A stretch of DNA of 64,000 nt from JALCLA01 sp965653565 (GTDB lineage Bacteria > Pseudomonadota > Gammaproteobacteria > Xanthomonadales > Xanthomonadaceae), in the NCBI GenBank assembly GCA_965653565.1, contig CBFHAI010000002.1, positions 186,001 through 250,000 of the forward strand. The letters run 5' to 3'. The position numbers were made by a program, and so were the translations under genes. The notes under the pieces were generated by a model. It saw nothing but the letters and a program-made list of their open reading frames with translations. It searched no databases and was not told the origin of the DNA. Positions 43,312 to 52,343 of the stretch are shown here, one piece after another; the stretch's first letter is position 1; the number at the start of each line of letters is the position of its first letter.

Positions 43312-44502
43312 ATGCCTATTTTTACTAGATTTTCTCTGCTGACAAGCTTAGCGCTGACCGCCCTGCTCGCTGGCTGCAGCGGCGACGAGGCGGCCGCCCC
43401 GAAGACGCCGCCGCCGACGCCGGTCACCGTCGTCACGCTCGCGCCCGAGCCCGTCGTGTTGACCCGCGAACTGCCCGGCCGGGTACATCCGCTGGTGGTG
43501 GCCGAGGTGCGGCCGCAGGTGAGCGGCATCGTCAAGAAAGTGCTGTTCACCGAAGGCGGCCGCGTCGACGCGGGGCAGCCGCTGTATCAGCTCGACGACG
43601 CCACCTATCTGGCCGACGTCAACAGCAGCAAGGCGCAACTCGCGCGTGCGCAGGCCACGCTGAAATCGGCGCAGCTCACCGCGGCGCGCTCCGACGAACT
43701 GGTGAAGATCGAAGCGATCAGTGCTCAGGATCATGAAAACGCGGTGGCGGCGCTGCGCCAGGCGGAGGCCGAGGTCGGCATGATGCGCGCCGCGCTCGAA
43801 CGCGCCAACGTCACCGCCGGCTACGCCCGCATCGTCTCGCCGATCGCCGGCCGCATCGGCAAGTCGACGGTGACGCAGGGCGCGCTGGTGACGGCGAACC
43901 AGGAACAAGCGCTGGCCACCGTGCAGCAGCTCGATCCGATCTATGTCGACGTCACCCAATCGAGCGCCGAATGGCTCGATCTGCGCCGCGCACTGGCCAG
44001 CGGCGACCTGTCCGACGGCAGCGATGTGCCGGTGTCGATCCTGCTCGAGGACGGCACGCGCTACGAACACGACGGCAAGCTCGCCTTTTCCGAAGTGACG
44101 GTGGATCCGAATACCGGCAGCTACGCGCTGCGCATCGTGGTCGACAATCCGGCCAACCTGTTGCTGCCCGGCATGTACGTGCGCGCGCTGGTCAGCAATG
44201 GCGAACGCGCCGACGGTCTGCTGGTGCCGCAGCCTGGCATCACGCGCGATCCGAAAGGCAATGCGATTGCGATGGTGGTGGGCGCCGACGGCAAGGTCGA
44301 GCAGCGGACCGTGCAGGTGAGCCAGACCGTCGGCAACCGCTGGCTGGTCGAAGGCGGCCTGGCGGCCGGCGACAAGGTGATCGTCGAAGGCCTGCAGAAG
44401 ATCCGCCCCGGCGCCGCCGTGCAGCCGACCGAACGCGCTGCCCAAACCCCGGCCGCGGCGCCCGCGGCACCGGCGACGGCGCCCGCGCCGCCGGCACGCT
44501 GA
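43312..44502 (+). CDS. acrA: RND efflux periplasmic adaptor (AcrA/MexA type), lipoprotein
   Basis: 396 residues. Lipoprotein signal with C22 in ALLAGCSG. Then a beta-barrel/lipoyl half (ELPGRVHPLVVAEVRPQVSG; GQPLYQLDDATYL), a helical hairpin (about 100-165) and the return lipoyl half (YARIVSPIAGRIGKSTVTQG). A Pro/Ala-rich tail of about 35 residues is extra. It links the inner-membrane pump to the outer-membrane channel encoded downstream. The gene starts a four-gene operon; a good ribosome site is not visible before its ATG. Confidence 0.95.
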   Translation: MPIFTRFSLLTSLALTALLAGCSGDEAAAPKTPPPTPVTVVTLAPEPVVLTRELPGRVHPLVVAEVRPQVSGIVKKVLFTEGGRVDAGQPLYQLDDATYLADVNSSKAQLARAQATLKSAQLTAARSDELVKIEAISAQDHENAVAALRQAEAEVGMMRAALERANVTAGYARIVSPIAGRIGKSTVTQGALVTANQEQALATVQQLDPIYVDVTQSSAEWLDLRRALASGDLSDGSDVPVSILLEDGTRYEHDGKLAFSEVTVDPNTGSYALRIVVDNPANLLLPGMYVRALVSNGERADGLLVPQPGITRDPKGNAIAMVVGADGKVEQRTVQVSQTVGNRWLVEGGLAAGDKVIVEGLQKIRPGAAVQPTERAAQTPAAAPAAPATAPAPPAR

Positions 44503-44514
44503 GGACACGCCCGC

Positions 44515-47500
44515 ATGGCAAGGTTCTTCATCGATCGACCGATCTTCGCGTGGGTGATCGCGATCATCATCATGCTGGCCGGCGCGCTGTCGCTCACGCG
44601 CCTGCCGATCTCGCGTTATCCCACCATCGCGCCGCCGTCGGTGACGATCAACGCCACCTACCCCGGCGCCTCGGCGCAGGCGGTCGAGAATTCCGTCACG
44701 CAAGTCATCGAGCAGGCGATGACGGGACTCGACGGCATGGACTACATGTCGTCGACCAGCGACTCGAACGGCTCGGTGTCGGTGAGCATCACTTTCAAGA
44801 CCGGCACCGATCCCGACATCGCGCAGGTGCAGGTGCAGAACAAGTTGCAGGTCGCCAACGCGCTGCTGCCGCAGATCGTGCAGCAGCAGGGCATCCGCGT
44901 CACCAAGGCCAGCGCCGGCTTTTTGCAGGTGGTCGGCTTCGTGTCGGAAGACGGCAGCATGTCGCGCCAGGATATTTCCGACTACGTGTCGGCCAATGTC
45001 GTCGACCCGCTCAGCCGCGTCGCCGGCGTCGGCGGCGTGCAGGTGTTCGGCGGCAAGTATGCGATGCGCATCTGGCTCGATCCGGGCAAGCTCAATACCT
45101 ATCGGCTGGCACCGTCCGACGTGGTGGCGGCGATCCGCGCGCAGAACGCGCAGGTCGCGGTCGGCCAGCTCGGCGGCACGCCGGCGATCGATGGCCAGGA
45201 GATCAACGCCACCATCACCGCGCAGGATCGCCTGCAGACGCCGGACCAGTTCCGCGCGATTCTGCTGCGCACCGAGCCGGATGGCTCGACGCTGCGGCTG
45301 GGCGATGTCGCGCGCGTCGAGCTGGGTTCGGAAAACTACTCGGTGATCAGCCGCTACAACGGCGCGCCGGCGTCGGGCATCGCGATTTCGCTGGCGACCA
45401 ACGCCAACGCGCTGTCGACGGCCGACGGCGTCGCCGCCCTGCTCGAACAGCTCAGACCCTCCTTCCCGCCCGGCCTGCGCGCGATGCTGCCGTTCGACAC
45501 CACGCCGTTCGTGCGGGTGTCGATCAAGGAAGTGGTGAAGACCTTGATCGAGGCCATCGTGCTGGTGTTCCTCGTCATTTTCCTGTTCCTGCAGAACCTG
45601 CGCGCGACGCTGATCCCCACCATCGCGGTGCCGGTGGTGTTGCTCGGCACCTTGGGCGTGCTGCTGGCGCTCGGCTTCTCGATCAACATGCTCACCATGT
45701 TCGCGATGGTGCTGGCGATCGGCCTGCTGGTCGACGATGCGATCGTGGTGGTCGAAAACGTCGAACGCGTGATGAGCGAGGAAGGCCTCTCGCCGCTCGA
45801 AGCCACGCGCAAATCGATGGACCAGATCACCGGCGCGCTGATCGGCATCGGCCTGGTGCTGGCCGCGGTGTTCGTGCCTATGGCCTTCCTCGAAGGCTCC
45901 ACCGGCGTGATCTACCGGCAGTTCACCGCCACCATCGTGTCGGCGATGGCGTTGTCGGTGCTGGTCGCCATCGTGCTCACGCCGGCCTTGTGCGCGACCA
46001 TGCTCAAGCCGATCAAGAAGGGCGAACACGTCTCGGAAAAAGGCTTTTTCGGCTGGTTCAACCGCAAGTTCGACCAGGGCAACCGCAAATATCAGAGCCT
46101 GGTCGGCGGCATTCTGGCGCGCAGCGGACGCTTCCTGTTGATCTATCTCGCGCTGGCCGTGGCGATGGCGTTGCTTTACCTGCGCGTGCCCTCCTCCTTC
46201 CTGCCGGACGAAGACCAGGGCGTGCTGTTCACCATCGTGCAGACGCCGGTCGGCGCGACGCAGCAGCGCACGCAGCGCGTGATGGAACAGGTCGAAAAAT
46301 ATTATCTCGACAACGAAGCCGAACACATCGAGTCGGTGTTCGCGGTGCAGGGTTTCAGCTTCGCCGGCGGCGGCCAGAACAACGGCATGGTGTTCGTGAA
46401 GTTGAAGGATTGGGAAGAACGCGAAAGCGAGGACGCCAGCGTCGGCGCGCTGGTCGGCCGCGCGATGGGCGCTTTCAGCCAGATCCGCGATGCGATGGTG
46501 TTCGCGCTGGCGCCCCCGCCGGTGACCGAACTGGGCCAGACCGGCGGTTTCAATCTGTATCTGAAAGACAACGCCGGCAATGGCCACGAGGCCTTGATCG
46601 CGGCGCGCAATCAACTGCTCGGCGCCGCCTCGCAAAGCAAGCTGCTCACCGGCGTGCGTCCGAACGGCCAGGAAGACACGCCGCAATTCCGTCTCGACAT
46701 CGACACCGAAAAAGCCGGTGCGCTCGGCGTGCCGGTGGAGACGATCAACAACACGCTCACCATCGCCTGGGGCGGGCAGTACATCGACGATTTCATCGAT
46801 CGCAACCGTGTCAAGCGCGTCTACGTGCAATCGGATGCACCGTTCCGCATGGTGCCGGAAGATTTCGACAAGTGGTACGTGCGCAATACCGCGGGCGGAA
46901 TGGTGCCGTTCTCGGCCTTCGCGACCTCGCACTGGACTTACGGCTCGCCGCGCCTGGAGCGATACAACGGCGTGCCGGCGGTGAACATCACCGGCACCAC
47001 CGCGACCGGCGTGAGTTCGGGCGATGCGATGGCGGAAATGGAACGTCTGGCGGCCGATCTGCCGCCGGGTTTCGGCATCGAGTGGAGCGGACAGTCGTAT
47101 CAGGAACGCGTGGCGAATTCGCAGACGCCGATGCTGTACGCGCTGTCGATCCTGATCGTGTTCCTGTGCCTGGCCGCGCTGTACGAAAGCTGGTCGATTC
47201 CGACCTCGGTGCTGATGGTGGTGCCGCTCGGCATCCTCGGCACGGTGTTGTTCACCTGGATGCGCGGGCTCGAACGCGATGTGTATTTCCAGGTCGGCAT
47301 GCTCACCACGGTCGGGCTGTCGAGCAAGAACGCGGTGCTCATCATCGAGTTCGCCAAGGCCAATGTCGAACAGGGCATGGGACTGATCGAAGGCACGCTG
47401 GCGGCGATCGGCGATCGCTTGCGGCCGATCCTGATGACCTCGATCGCCTTCGGCTTCGGCGTGCTGCCGCTCGCGATCGCGACCGGCGCCGGCTCGGGCG

Positions 47501-47679
47501 CGCAGCGCGCGATCGGCACCGGCGTGGTCGGCGGCATGCTGTTCGGCACCTTCCTCGGCCTGTTCTTCATTCCGTTGTTCTTCGTCGCGGTGCGCAAGCT
47601 GACGATGCGAAAACAGCTCAAACGCGAGCGCCAGGCCACGCCTGCCGCGGCCATCGGCGGAGGCCCGACGCATGACTAA
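44515..47679 (+). CDS. acrB: RND multidrug efflux transporter (AcrB/MexB type, HAE1)
   Basis: 1054 residues, the family's usual size, with 12 membrane helices and two large periplasmic loops. The proton-relay aspartates are D407 and D408 in GLLVDDAIVVVENV, the same numbering as E. coli AcrB, and the partner Lys is in SSKNAVLIIEFAK. It begins FIDRPIFAWVIAI, as is typical. It exports hydrophobic compounds as a trimer using the proton gradient. It starts 12 bases after the adaptor stop and overlaps the channel gene by 8 bases. Confidence 0.96.
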   Translation: MARFFIDRPIFAWVIAIIIMLAGALSLTRLPISRYPTIAPPSVTINATYPGASAQAVENSVTQVIEQAMTGLDGMDYMSSTSDSNGSVSVSITFKTGTDPDIAQVQVQNKLQVANALLPQIVQQQGIRVTKASAGFLQVVGFVSEDGSMSRQDISDYVSANVVDPLSRVAGVGGVQVFGGKYAMRIWLDPGKLNTYRLAPSDVVAAIRAQNAQVAVGQLGGTPAIDGQEINATITAQDRLQTPDQFRAILLRTEPDGSTLRLGDVARVELGSENYSVISRYNGAPASGIAISLATNANALSTADGVAALLEQLRPSFPPGLRAMLPFDTTPFVRVSIKEVVKTLIEAIVLVFLVIFLFLQNLRATLIPTIAVPVVLLGTLGVLLALGFSINMLTMFAMVLAIGLLVDDAIVVVENVERVMSEEGLSPLEATRKSMDQITGALIGIGLVLAAVFVPMAFLEGSTGVIYRQFTATIVSAMALSVLVAIVLTPALCATMLKPIKKGEHVSEKGFFGWFNRKFDQGNRKYQSLVGGILARSGRFLLIYLALAVAMALLYLRVPSSFLPDEDQGVLFTIVQTPVGATQQRTQRVMEQVEKYYLDNEAEHIESVFAVQGFSFAGGGQNNGMVFVKLKDWEERESEDASVGALVGRAMGAFSQIRDAMVFALAPPPVTELGQTGGFNLYLKDNAGNGHEALIAARNQLLGAASQSKLLTGVRPNGQEDTPQFRLDIDTEKAGALGVPVETINNTLTIAWGGQYIDDFIDRNRVKRVYVQSDAPFRMVPEDFDKWYVRNTAGGMVPFSAFATSHWTYGSPRLERYNGVPAVNITGTTATGVSSGDAMAEMERLAADLPPGFGIEWSGQSYQERVANSQTPMLYALSILIVFLCLAALYESWSIPTSVLMVVPLGILGTVLFTWMRGLERDVYFQVGMLTTVGLSSKNAVLIIEFAKANVEQGMGLIEGTLAAIGDRLRPILMTSIAFGFGVLPLAIATGAGSGAQRAIGTGVVGGMLFGTFLGLFFIPLFFVAVRKLTMRKQLKRERQATPAAAIGGGPTHD

Positions 47680-49069
47680 GCCCAGCCTCGCCTTCTTCAT
47701 CGCGCTGGCCTTGTCCGGCTGCGCGACGATGGAACCGCGCCTGCCCGAAGCCGACGCGAATATTCCGGCGCAGTGGCCGCTGCCGGCGACGACGTCGGCG
47801 GATTCCGCCGATGCGGTCGCCGATATCGGCTGGCGCGATTTCTTCGTCGACGACAGACTCGACGCGCTGATCGCATTGGCGCTGGAAAACAATCGCGATC
47901 TGCGTGTCGCGCTGTTGAACGTCGAACGCGCACGCGGCCAGTACCGCATCCGGCGCGCCGATCGCGTGCCATCGGTCGGCGTCGGCGCCAGTCTCGCTCG
48001 CACCGGTTCCGACGAGGCGGTGAACAGCAGTTACGAAGTGGCGCTCGGCATCACGCAGTTCGAGCTCGATCTGTTCGGCCGCGTGCGCAGCCTGAGCGCG
48101 TCGGCGCTGCAGCAATTCTTCGCCACGCAGGCCGCGCAGCGCAGCGCGCAACTGGCCTTGATCGCGGAAGTGGCGACCACGTACCTGGCGCTGAGCGCCG
48201 ACCAGGAATTGCAGCGCCTGGCGCAGGCCACGCTGGAAAGCCACGAAGCCACCTATCGCCTCGCCGAACAGCGGCGCGAACTGGGCGCGGTGTCGGCGCT
48301 CGATGTGGCGCAGGCACGCACCGTGGTCGAACGCGCACGCTCGGACGCGGCGCGTTTCGCGGGACAGGTGGCGCAGGATACGAACGCGCTGGCTCTGCTG
48401 ATCGGCGCGCCGGTGCCACCCGATCTGCTGCCCGGCGAGTTCGATCCGCGCGTCAGCGGCCTCGACGAACTGCCGGCCGGCATGCCGTCGGAAGTGCTGC
48501 TGCGCCGTCCCGACGTGGTGCAGGCCGAGCACGAATTGCGCGCGGCGAATGCCAGTATCGGCGCGGCGCGCGCGGCGTTTTTTCCGTCGATCACGCTCAC
48601 CGGCAGCGTCGGCACCGCGAGCGACGAACTTTCCGGTTTGTTCGAAAGCGGCACGCGCAGTTGGAGTTTCCTGCCGCAGATCAACATCCCGATTTTCCAG
48701 GGCGGACGTCTGCGCGCCGGCCTGGAGGTGGCGACGGCCGATCGCGATATCGCACTCGCACAATACGAAAAAGCGATCCAGTCGGCCTTCCGCGACGTGG
48801 CCGACGCGCTCGCGCTGAGCCGCACGCTCGATGCGCAGCGGCAGGCGCAGGAGGCGCTGGTGGAAGCGGCGGCGCGCGCAGCGGAACTGTCGCAGGCCCG
48901 CTACCGCGCGGGGCGTGACAGCTACCTCACGCTGCTCGACGCGCAACGCACGCTCGACGCCGCTCGCCAGGCGCTGATCGAGACCCAGTTCGCCGAGCAG
49001 GCCAATCGTGTGACGCTGTATCGCGCGCTCGGCGGCGGCTGGGTAGCGGACGGCGGCGACGTGCGATGA
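47672..49069 (+). CDS. oprM: Outer-membrane efflux channel (OprM/NodT family)
   Basis: 465 residues. Lipoprotein signal with C17 in LALSGCAT. Two repeats of the outer-membrane efflux domain follow (ALENNRDLRVALLNVERARG; EHELRAANASIGAARAAFFP), ending with the long helices of the trimeric tunnel. It completes the tripartite pump. It overlaps the pump gene by 8 bases and the TetR gene by 4, so all four genes share one transcript. Confidence 0.95.
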   Translation: MTKPSLAFFIALALSGCATMEPRLPEADANIPAQWPLPATTSADSADAVADIGWRDFFVDDRLDALIALALENNRDLRVALLNVERARGQYRIRRADRVPSVGVGASLARTGSDEAVNSSYEVALGITQFELDLFGRVRSLSASALQQFFATQAAQRSAQLALIAEVATTYLALSADQELQRLAQATLESHEATYRLAEQRRELGAVSALDVAQARTVVERARSDAARFAGQVAQDTNALALLIGAPVPPDLLPGEFDPRVSGLDELPAGMPSEVLLRRPDVVQAEHELRAANASIGAARAAFFPSITLTGSVGTASDELSGLFESGTRSWSFLPQINIPIFQGGRLRAGLEVATADRDIALAQYEKAIQSAFRDVADALALSRTLDAQRQAQEALVEAAARAAELSQARYRAGRDSYLTLLDAQRTLDAARQALIETQFAEQANRVTLYRALGGGWVADGGDVR

Positions 49070-49674
49070 ACGCGCTGCCGAACGTCAAATCGCAGGACCG
49101 CACGCGCCGCCAGCGCGACCGCATCCTCGAAGCCGCGCAGCAGTGTTTCATCGAACACGGCTTCCACGCTGCCAGCATGGCGAGCATCGCGACGACGGCC
49201 AATATGAGCGCCGGCCTGATCTATCGCTATTTCGACAGCAAGAGCGCGATCGTGCAGGCGATCATCGCGCGCCAGCTCGACGACAATCGCGCCAACATCG
49301 CGAGCCTGCGTTCCGATCCCGATCTGGGCCGCCGCATCCTCGATCTGTTCGCGCGCTGGCGCACGCGCGATCCGTCCGTCACCAACGCCGCCCTGCTGCT
49401 GGAAATGAGCGCGCAGGCGACGCGCGATCCGCAGGTGGCCGCGGCCCTGGTGCAGGCCGACCGGATCACCGGGGCCGAGTTCATCGCCTGGCTGCGCGAG
49501 CGGGCGCAGCAGGCCGGCAAACAGCCCGACGACCGCGATCTGCGTGCCCGCGCCCTGGTGCTGAAAGCCTTCATCGAAGGCCTCGCGGTGCGTGCGGTGC
49601 GCGAACCGGATTTCGATGCGTCGGTGGCGCAGGCCGCGGTCGAATTGCTGCTGCCGCTGCTGACCTTCGACTGA
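49066..49674 (+). CDS. TetR/AcrR-family repressor, last gene of the RND operon
   Basis: 202 residues. The N-terminal HTH is MASIATTANMSAGLIYRYF followed by DSKSAIVQAI, which fits TetR proteins exactly. The rest is the helical ligand-binding domain. Its ATG overlaps the channel stop (ATGA). In most RND operons the TetR gene is divergent from the adaptor gene; here it is co-transcribed at the end, so the repressor would limit its own level along with the pump. Candidate operator at 43243. Confidence 0.92.
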   Translation: MNALPNVKSQDRTRRQRDRILEAAQQCFIEHGFHAASMASIATTANMSAGLIYRYFDSKSAIVQAIIARQLDDNRANIASLRSDPDLGRRILDLFARWRTRDPSVTNAALLLEMSAQATRDPQVAAALVQADRITGAEFIAWLRERAQQAGKQPDDRDLRARALVLKAFIEGLAVRAVREPDFDASVAQAAVELLLPLLTFD

Positions 49675-49714
49675 GCCGGCTCGACAACACCGCGTACTGG
49701 GCGTTGAGATCAAG

Positions 49715-49842
49715 AGAAGGACACAGAGGACGCGGAGATTGAGAAGAGAGGAAGCAGAGAAAAGCAATCCGCGGGAAGAACAATCCTGTTAAAAAATCTC
49801 TGCGTCCTCTCTGCTTTTCCTCTGCGACCTCTGTGTCCTTCT
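49715..49842. repeat. Intergenic repeat element bounded by a 15-bp perfect inverted repeat
   Basis: AGAAGGACACAGAGG (49715-49729) and CCTCTGTGTCCTTCT (49828-49842) are exact reverse complements and close a ~128-bp element. Inside, further variants of CAGAGGACGCAGAG occur in both orientations. It sits between the convergent TetR and hybrid-kinase genes. Purine-rich elements of this kind are dispersed in many proteobacterial genomes; a role as a bidirectional terminator is possible. Confidence 0.75.
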
Positions 49843-49853
49843 TTTGGCTCCAA

Positions 49854-51749
49854 TCACCCCGACCCCACCGGCCGCGGCTGCCGCAGCAACGTCAACGTCG
49901 TCGCCACCAGTTCAGTCACTTCCACCGGTTTGCCCAGATGCTGCTGGAAGCCGGCCAGCAAGGCGCGGTGGCGGTCTTCGCTGCGGACGAAGGCGGTGAG
50001 GGCGATGGCCGGAACGCGGCCGCCGTCGGATTCGGGCAGTTGACGAATGCGCGTCATCAGTTCGTAGCCATCGCAGCCGGGCATGCCGATGTCGCTTATC
50101 ATCACGTCGGGCCGGCGTTCGCGCAGCAGCACCAGCGCTTCGTCGGCGTTGCCCGCCGTATCGACGGTGGCGCCGGCGTCGCGCAGCACGTGCGCCATCA
50201 ATTGCCGGCCGTCGCTGTCATCGTCGACCACCAGCACGCGCTGGCCCAGCAGCGGCGTCGATTCGGCCGCCCGCGCGGCGGCATCGACGCCATCCGGCAG
50301 CGGTGTCGCCGGCCCGGTGCCGGGCATCGGCAACGGCAGCCAGACGGTGAAGCGCGCGCCCTGCCCCGCTCCCTCGCTTTCCGCGCTCACGCTGCCGCCG
50401 TGCAGTTCGACCAACTGCTTGGCGATCGCCAGGCCCAGCCCGAGGCCGCCATGCGAACGCGTCGTGGAGCTGTCGGCCTGCCGAAAACGTTCGAACACAT
50501 GCGGCAGGAAATCGGCGCCGATGCCCTGCCCGGTGTCGGCCACCACGATGCGCGCGTGATGATCGTCGCGTTCCAGCCGCAGGTCGACGCGCCCGCCCTT
50601 CGGCGTGAACTTGATCGCATTGGTGAGCAGGTTCCACACCACCTGCTGCAAACGATTGGGGTCGCCGCGCAGCCACGGCACCGCGTCGAAGCGCGCCGCC
50701 AGTTGCACGCCGCGCGCTTCGGCCGCCGGTTGCACGGTGGCGAGCGCGGCGTCGACCACGGCACGCAGATTCAAGGTTTCGGTGCGCAGCAACAACTTGC
50801 CCGACACGATGCGGCTCATGTCGAGCAGGTCGTCGATGATCTGGGTCTGGATGCGCGCATTGCGCTCGATGATTTCGGCGCCCTGTTTCACGCGTGCCGG
50901 CTCCGGCGCGGCGCGCAGCAGGATCTGCGCCCAGCCCAGGATCGGCGCCATTGGCGTGCGCAGTTCGTGCGACAGGGTGGCGAGGAATTCGTCCTTCATG
51001 TGGCTGGCGCGTTCGGCTTCGCGCCGCGCCGACTGGATGTCGGCATGCTGCTGCTGGATCTGCGCGAGCATGTCGTTGAAGGCGTCGGTGGCCTGGCCCA
51101 TTTCGTCGTCGCTGACGCGGCGCGCGCGCAGACTGTAGTTGCGCGTGTCGGAAATCGCACGCGCGGTGCGCGCCAGTTCGTCGACCGGCCCGACCAGCAC
51201 GTCGCGGATGCGGCGCGACACCGCGTAGATCAAGGCCATCGCCAGCAGCGCCACGCCGAGCGACACCAGCAAACGCTCGAGCATGCGTCGATACAGCCGA
51301 TCCAGATCGAACACCACTTGCACGAATCCCAGGCGCTGGCCGACGTCGTCGACCGGCACGGTGAGCAACAGCCATTCGCCGGAACGGCGCAGGCCCAGGT
51401 CGCCGAGCGCGATATCCGGCGCCGGGTCGGTGGCGCGGCGGAATTGCGCGAAGCGATCGCCCTGCGCGTTGAACACCGTGGCCGAAGCGATGTGCGGCGT
51501 GGCGGCCAGCGACGACAGCGTCTGGCGGCCGCTGACGTTGTCTTCGAAGGCGAGCGGCGCGCTGCTGTTCATCGCGATCAGCTGCGCCTGCGATTCCACC
51601 GAAGACAGGATTTCGCTGCGCAGGTTGACGTAGGAAAACGCCACCAGCGCGAGGGAAACGACCAGGATCGCCAGCCCGCCGGTGAGCGTGAGCACCCACG
51701 TCACCTTGGCACCGAACGACGGCAGCCTGCGCAGCCAGCCGAGCATCAT
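49854..51749 (-). CDS. CHASE8-HAMP hybrid sensor histidine kinase with C-terminal receiver
   Basis: 631 residues. A membrane helix (about 17-40) and a CHASE8-type periplasmic sensor (NSSAPLAFEDNVSGRQTLSS, about 42-155) lead to a second helix (160-178) and HAMP (about 178-232). H261 in TLSHELRTPMAPI is the phospho-acceptor. The ATP domain has LLTNAIKFTPKGG, ADTGQGIG and GLGLGLAIAKQL. The receiver (504-625) has VVDDD and D553 in VMISDIGMPGCDGYEL. There is no separate response regulator, so output must pass by phosphorelay to another protein. It overlaps the YfiR gene by 4 bases and ends a TonB receptor / YfiR / kinase operon. Confidence 0.92.
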   Translation of the reverse strand: MMLGWLRRLPSFGAKVTWVLTLTGGLAILVVSLALVAFSYVNLRSEILSSVESQAQLIAMNSSAPLAFEDNVSGRQTLSSLAATPHIASATVFNAQGDRFAQFRRATDPAPDIALGDLGLRRSGEWLLLTVPVDDVGQRLGFVQVVFDLDRLYRRMLERLLVSLGVALLAMALIYAVSRRIRDVLVGPVDELARTARAISDTRNYSLRARRVSDDEMGQATDAFNDMLAQIQQQHADIQSARREAERASHMKDEFLATLSHELRTPMAPILGWAQILLRAAPEPARVKQGAEIIERNARIQTQIIDDLLDMSRIVSGKLLLRTETLNLRAVVDAALATVQPAAEARGVQLAARFDAVPWLRGDPNRLQQVVWNLLTNAIKFTPKGGRVDLRLERDDHHARIVVADTGQGIGADFLPHVFERFRQADSSTTRSHGGLGLGLAIAKQLVELHGGSVSAESEGAGQGARFTVWLPLPMPGTGPATPLPDGVDAAARAAESTPLLGQRVLVVDDDSDGRQLMAHVLRDAGATVDTAGNADEALVLLRERRPDVMISDIGMPGCDGYELMTRIRQLPESDGGRVPAIALTAFVRSEDRHRALLAGFQQHLGKPVEVTELVATTLTLLRQPRPVGSG

Positions 51750-52330
51750 CGCGGCGGCTCCACCACGCGCGCGAGCTTGAGCACTTTCGCGCTGACCTGC
51801 AGGCCGCTGGCCTGGATCGCCGAAGGATTGGCATCGAACACGATGCGGCTGCCCTGCGGCACCAGCCCGAGCATGCCGCCGGCCTGCGCGAAACCGGGGG
51901 CGTCGCCGATGGTGAGCACCGGATAATCCTTCAAACGCTGCAGCACCTGCTCGGTGCGCGCCGAGCCGTCGAACTGCACGAATACCGCGTGCGCGGAGGC
52001 GAGTTCGGCATCGAGCGTGCCTTCGAGCAACGCTTCGCGGCCGATCCGCTCGATGCGCACCGGCCGCTGTCCGAGCTCGACGGCTTCGCGCGCGATGGCG
52101 CGCAGCGCGGTCACGAAGCTGCGCGTGCCGACCACCTTGAGCATGTAGGCCTCGTCCGCCGCGACCGGCCGGTGCTCCTGCGGCCAGTCGGTGAAGCGGA
52201 GGAAATTCAGCACGTAGGCCGCCTTGATCTGATCGGCCTCGCGCCTCGGGTCCTGCGCCCGCGCACCGAACGCGGCGAGCACCAGCGCGCCCATCAGCAA
52301 CACTCGCCAGGCGCGCGCGACGGCCGTCAT
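51746..52330 (-). CDS. YfiR-family (DUF4154) periplasmic protein
   Basis: 194 residues with a signal peptide (about 1-25, FGARAQ). The mature part follows the YfiR pattern: IKAAYVLNFLRFTDWPQE, a central KVVGTRSFVTALR segment, AHAVFVQFDG, VLTIGDAPGFAQAGGMLGL, and a C-terminal NPSAIQASGLQVSAKVLKLA helix. In Pseudomonas YfiR controls a membrane signalling enzyme from the periplasm. Here it lies between a TonB receptor gene (13-bp gap) and a CHASE8 sensor kinase gene (4-bp overlap), so it probably modulates that kinase. Confidence 0.88.
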   Translation of the reverse strand: MTAVARAWRVLLMGALVLAAFGARAQDPRREADQIKAAYVLNFLRFTDWPQEHRPVAADEAYMLKVVGTRSFVTALRAIAREAVELGQRPVRIERIGREALLEGTLDAELASAHAVFVQFDGSARTEQVLQRLKDYPVLTIGDAPGFAQAGGMLGLVPQGSRIVFDANPSAIQASGLQVSAKVLKLARVVEPPR

Positions 52331-52343
52331 CGCGATGCGCGCC

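Noticed and set aside
43348..48003. 1551-codon open frame on the minus strand
   Set aside because: It lies entirely antisense to the RND adaptor, pump and channel genes, is made of His/Arg/Asp/Gln-rich low-complexity sequence, and has no domain. It is a mirror frame of GC-rich coding DNA.
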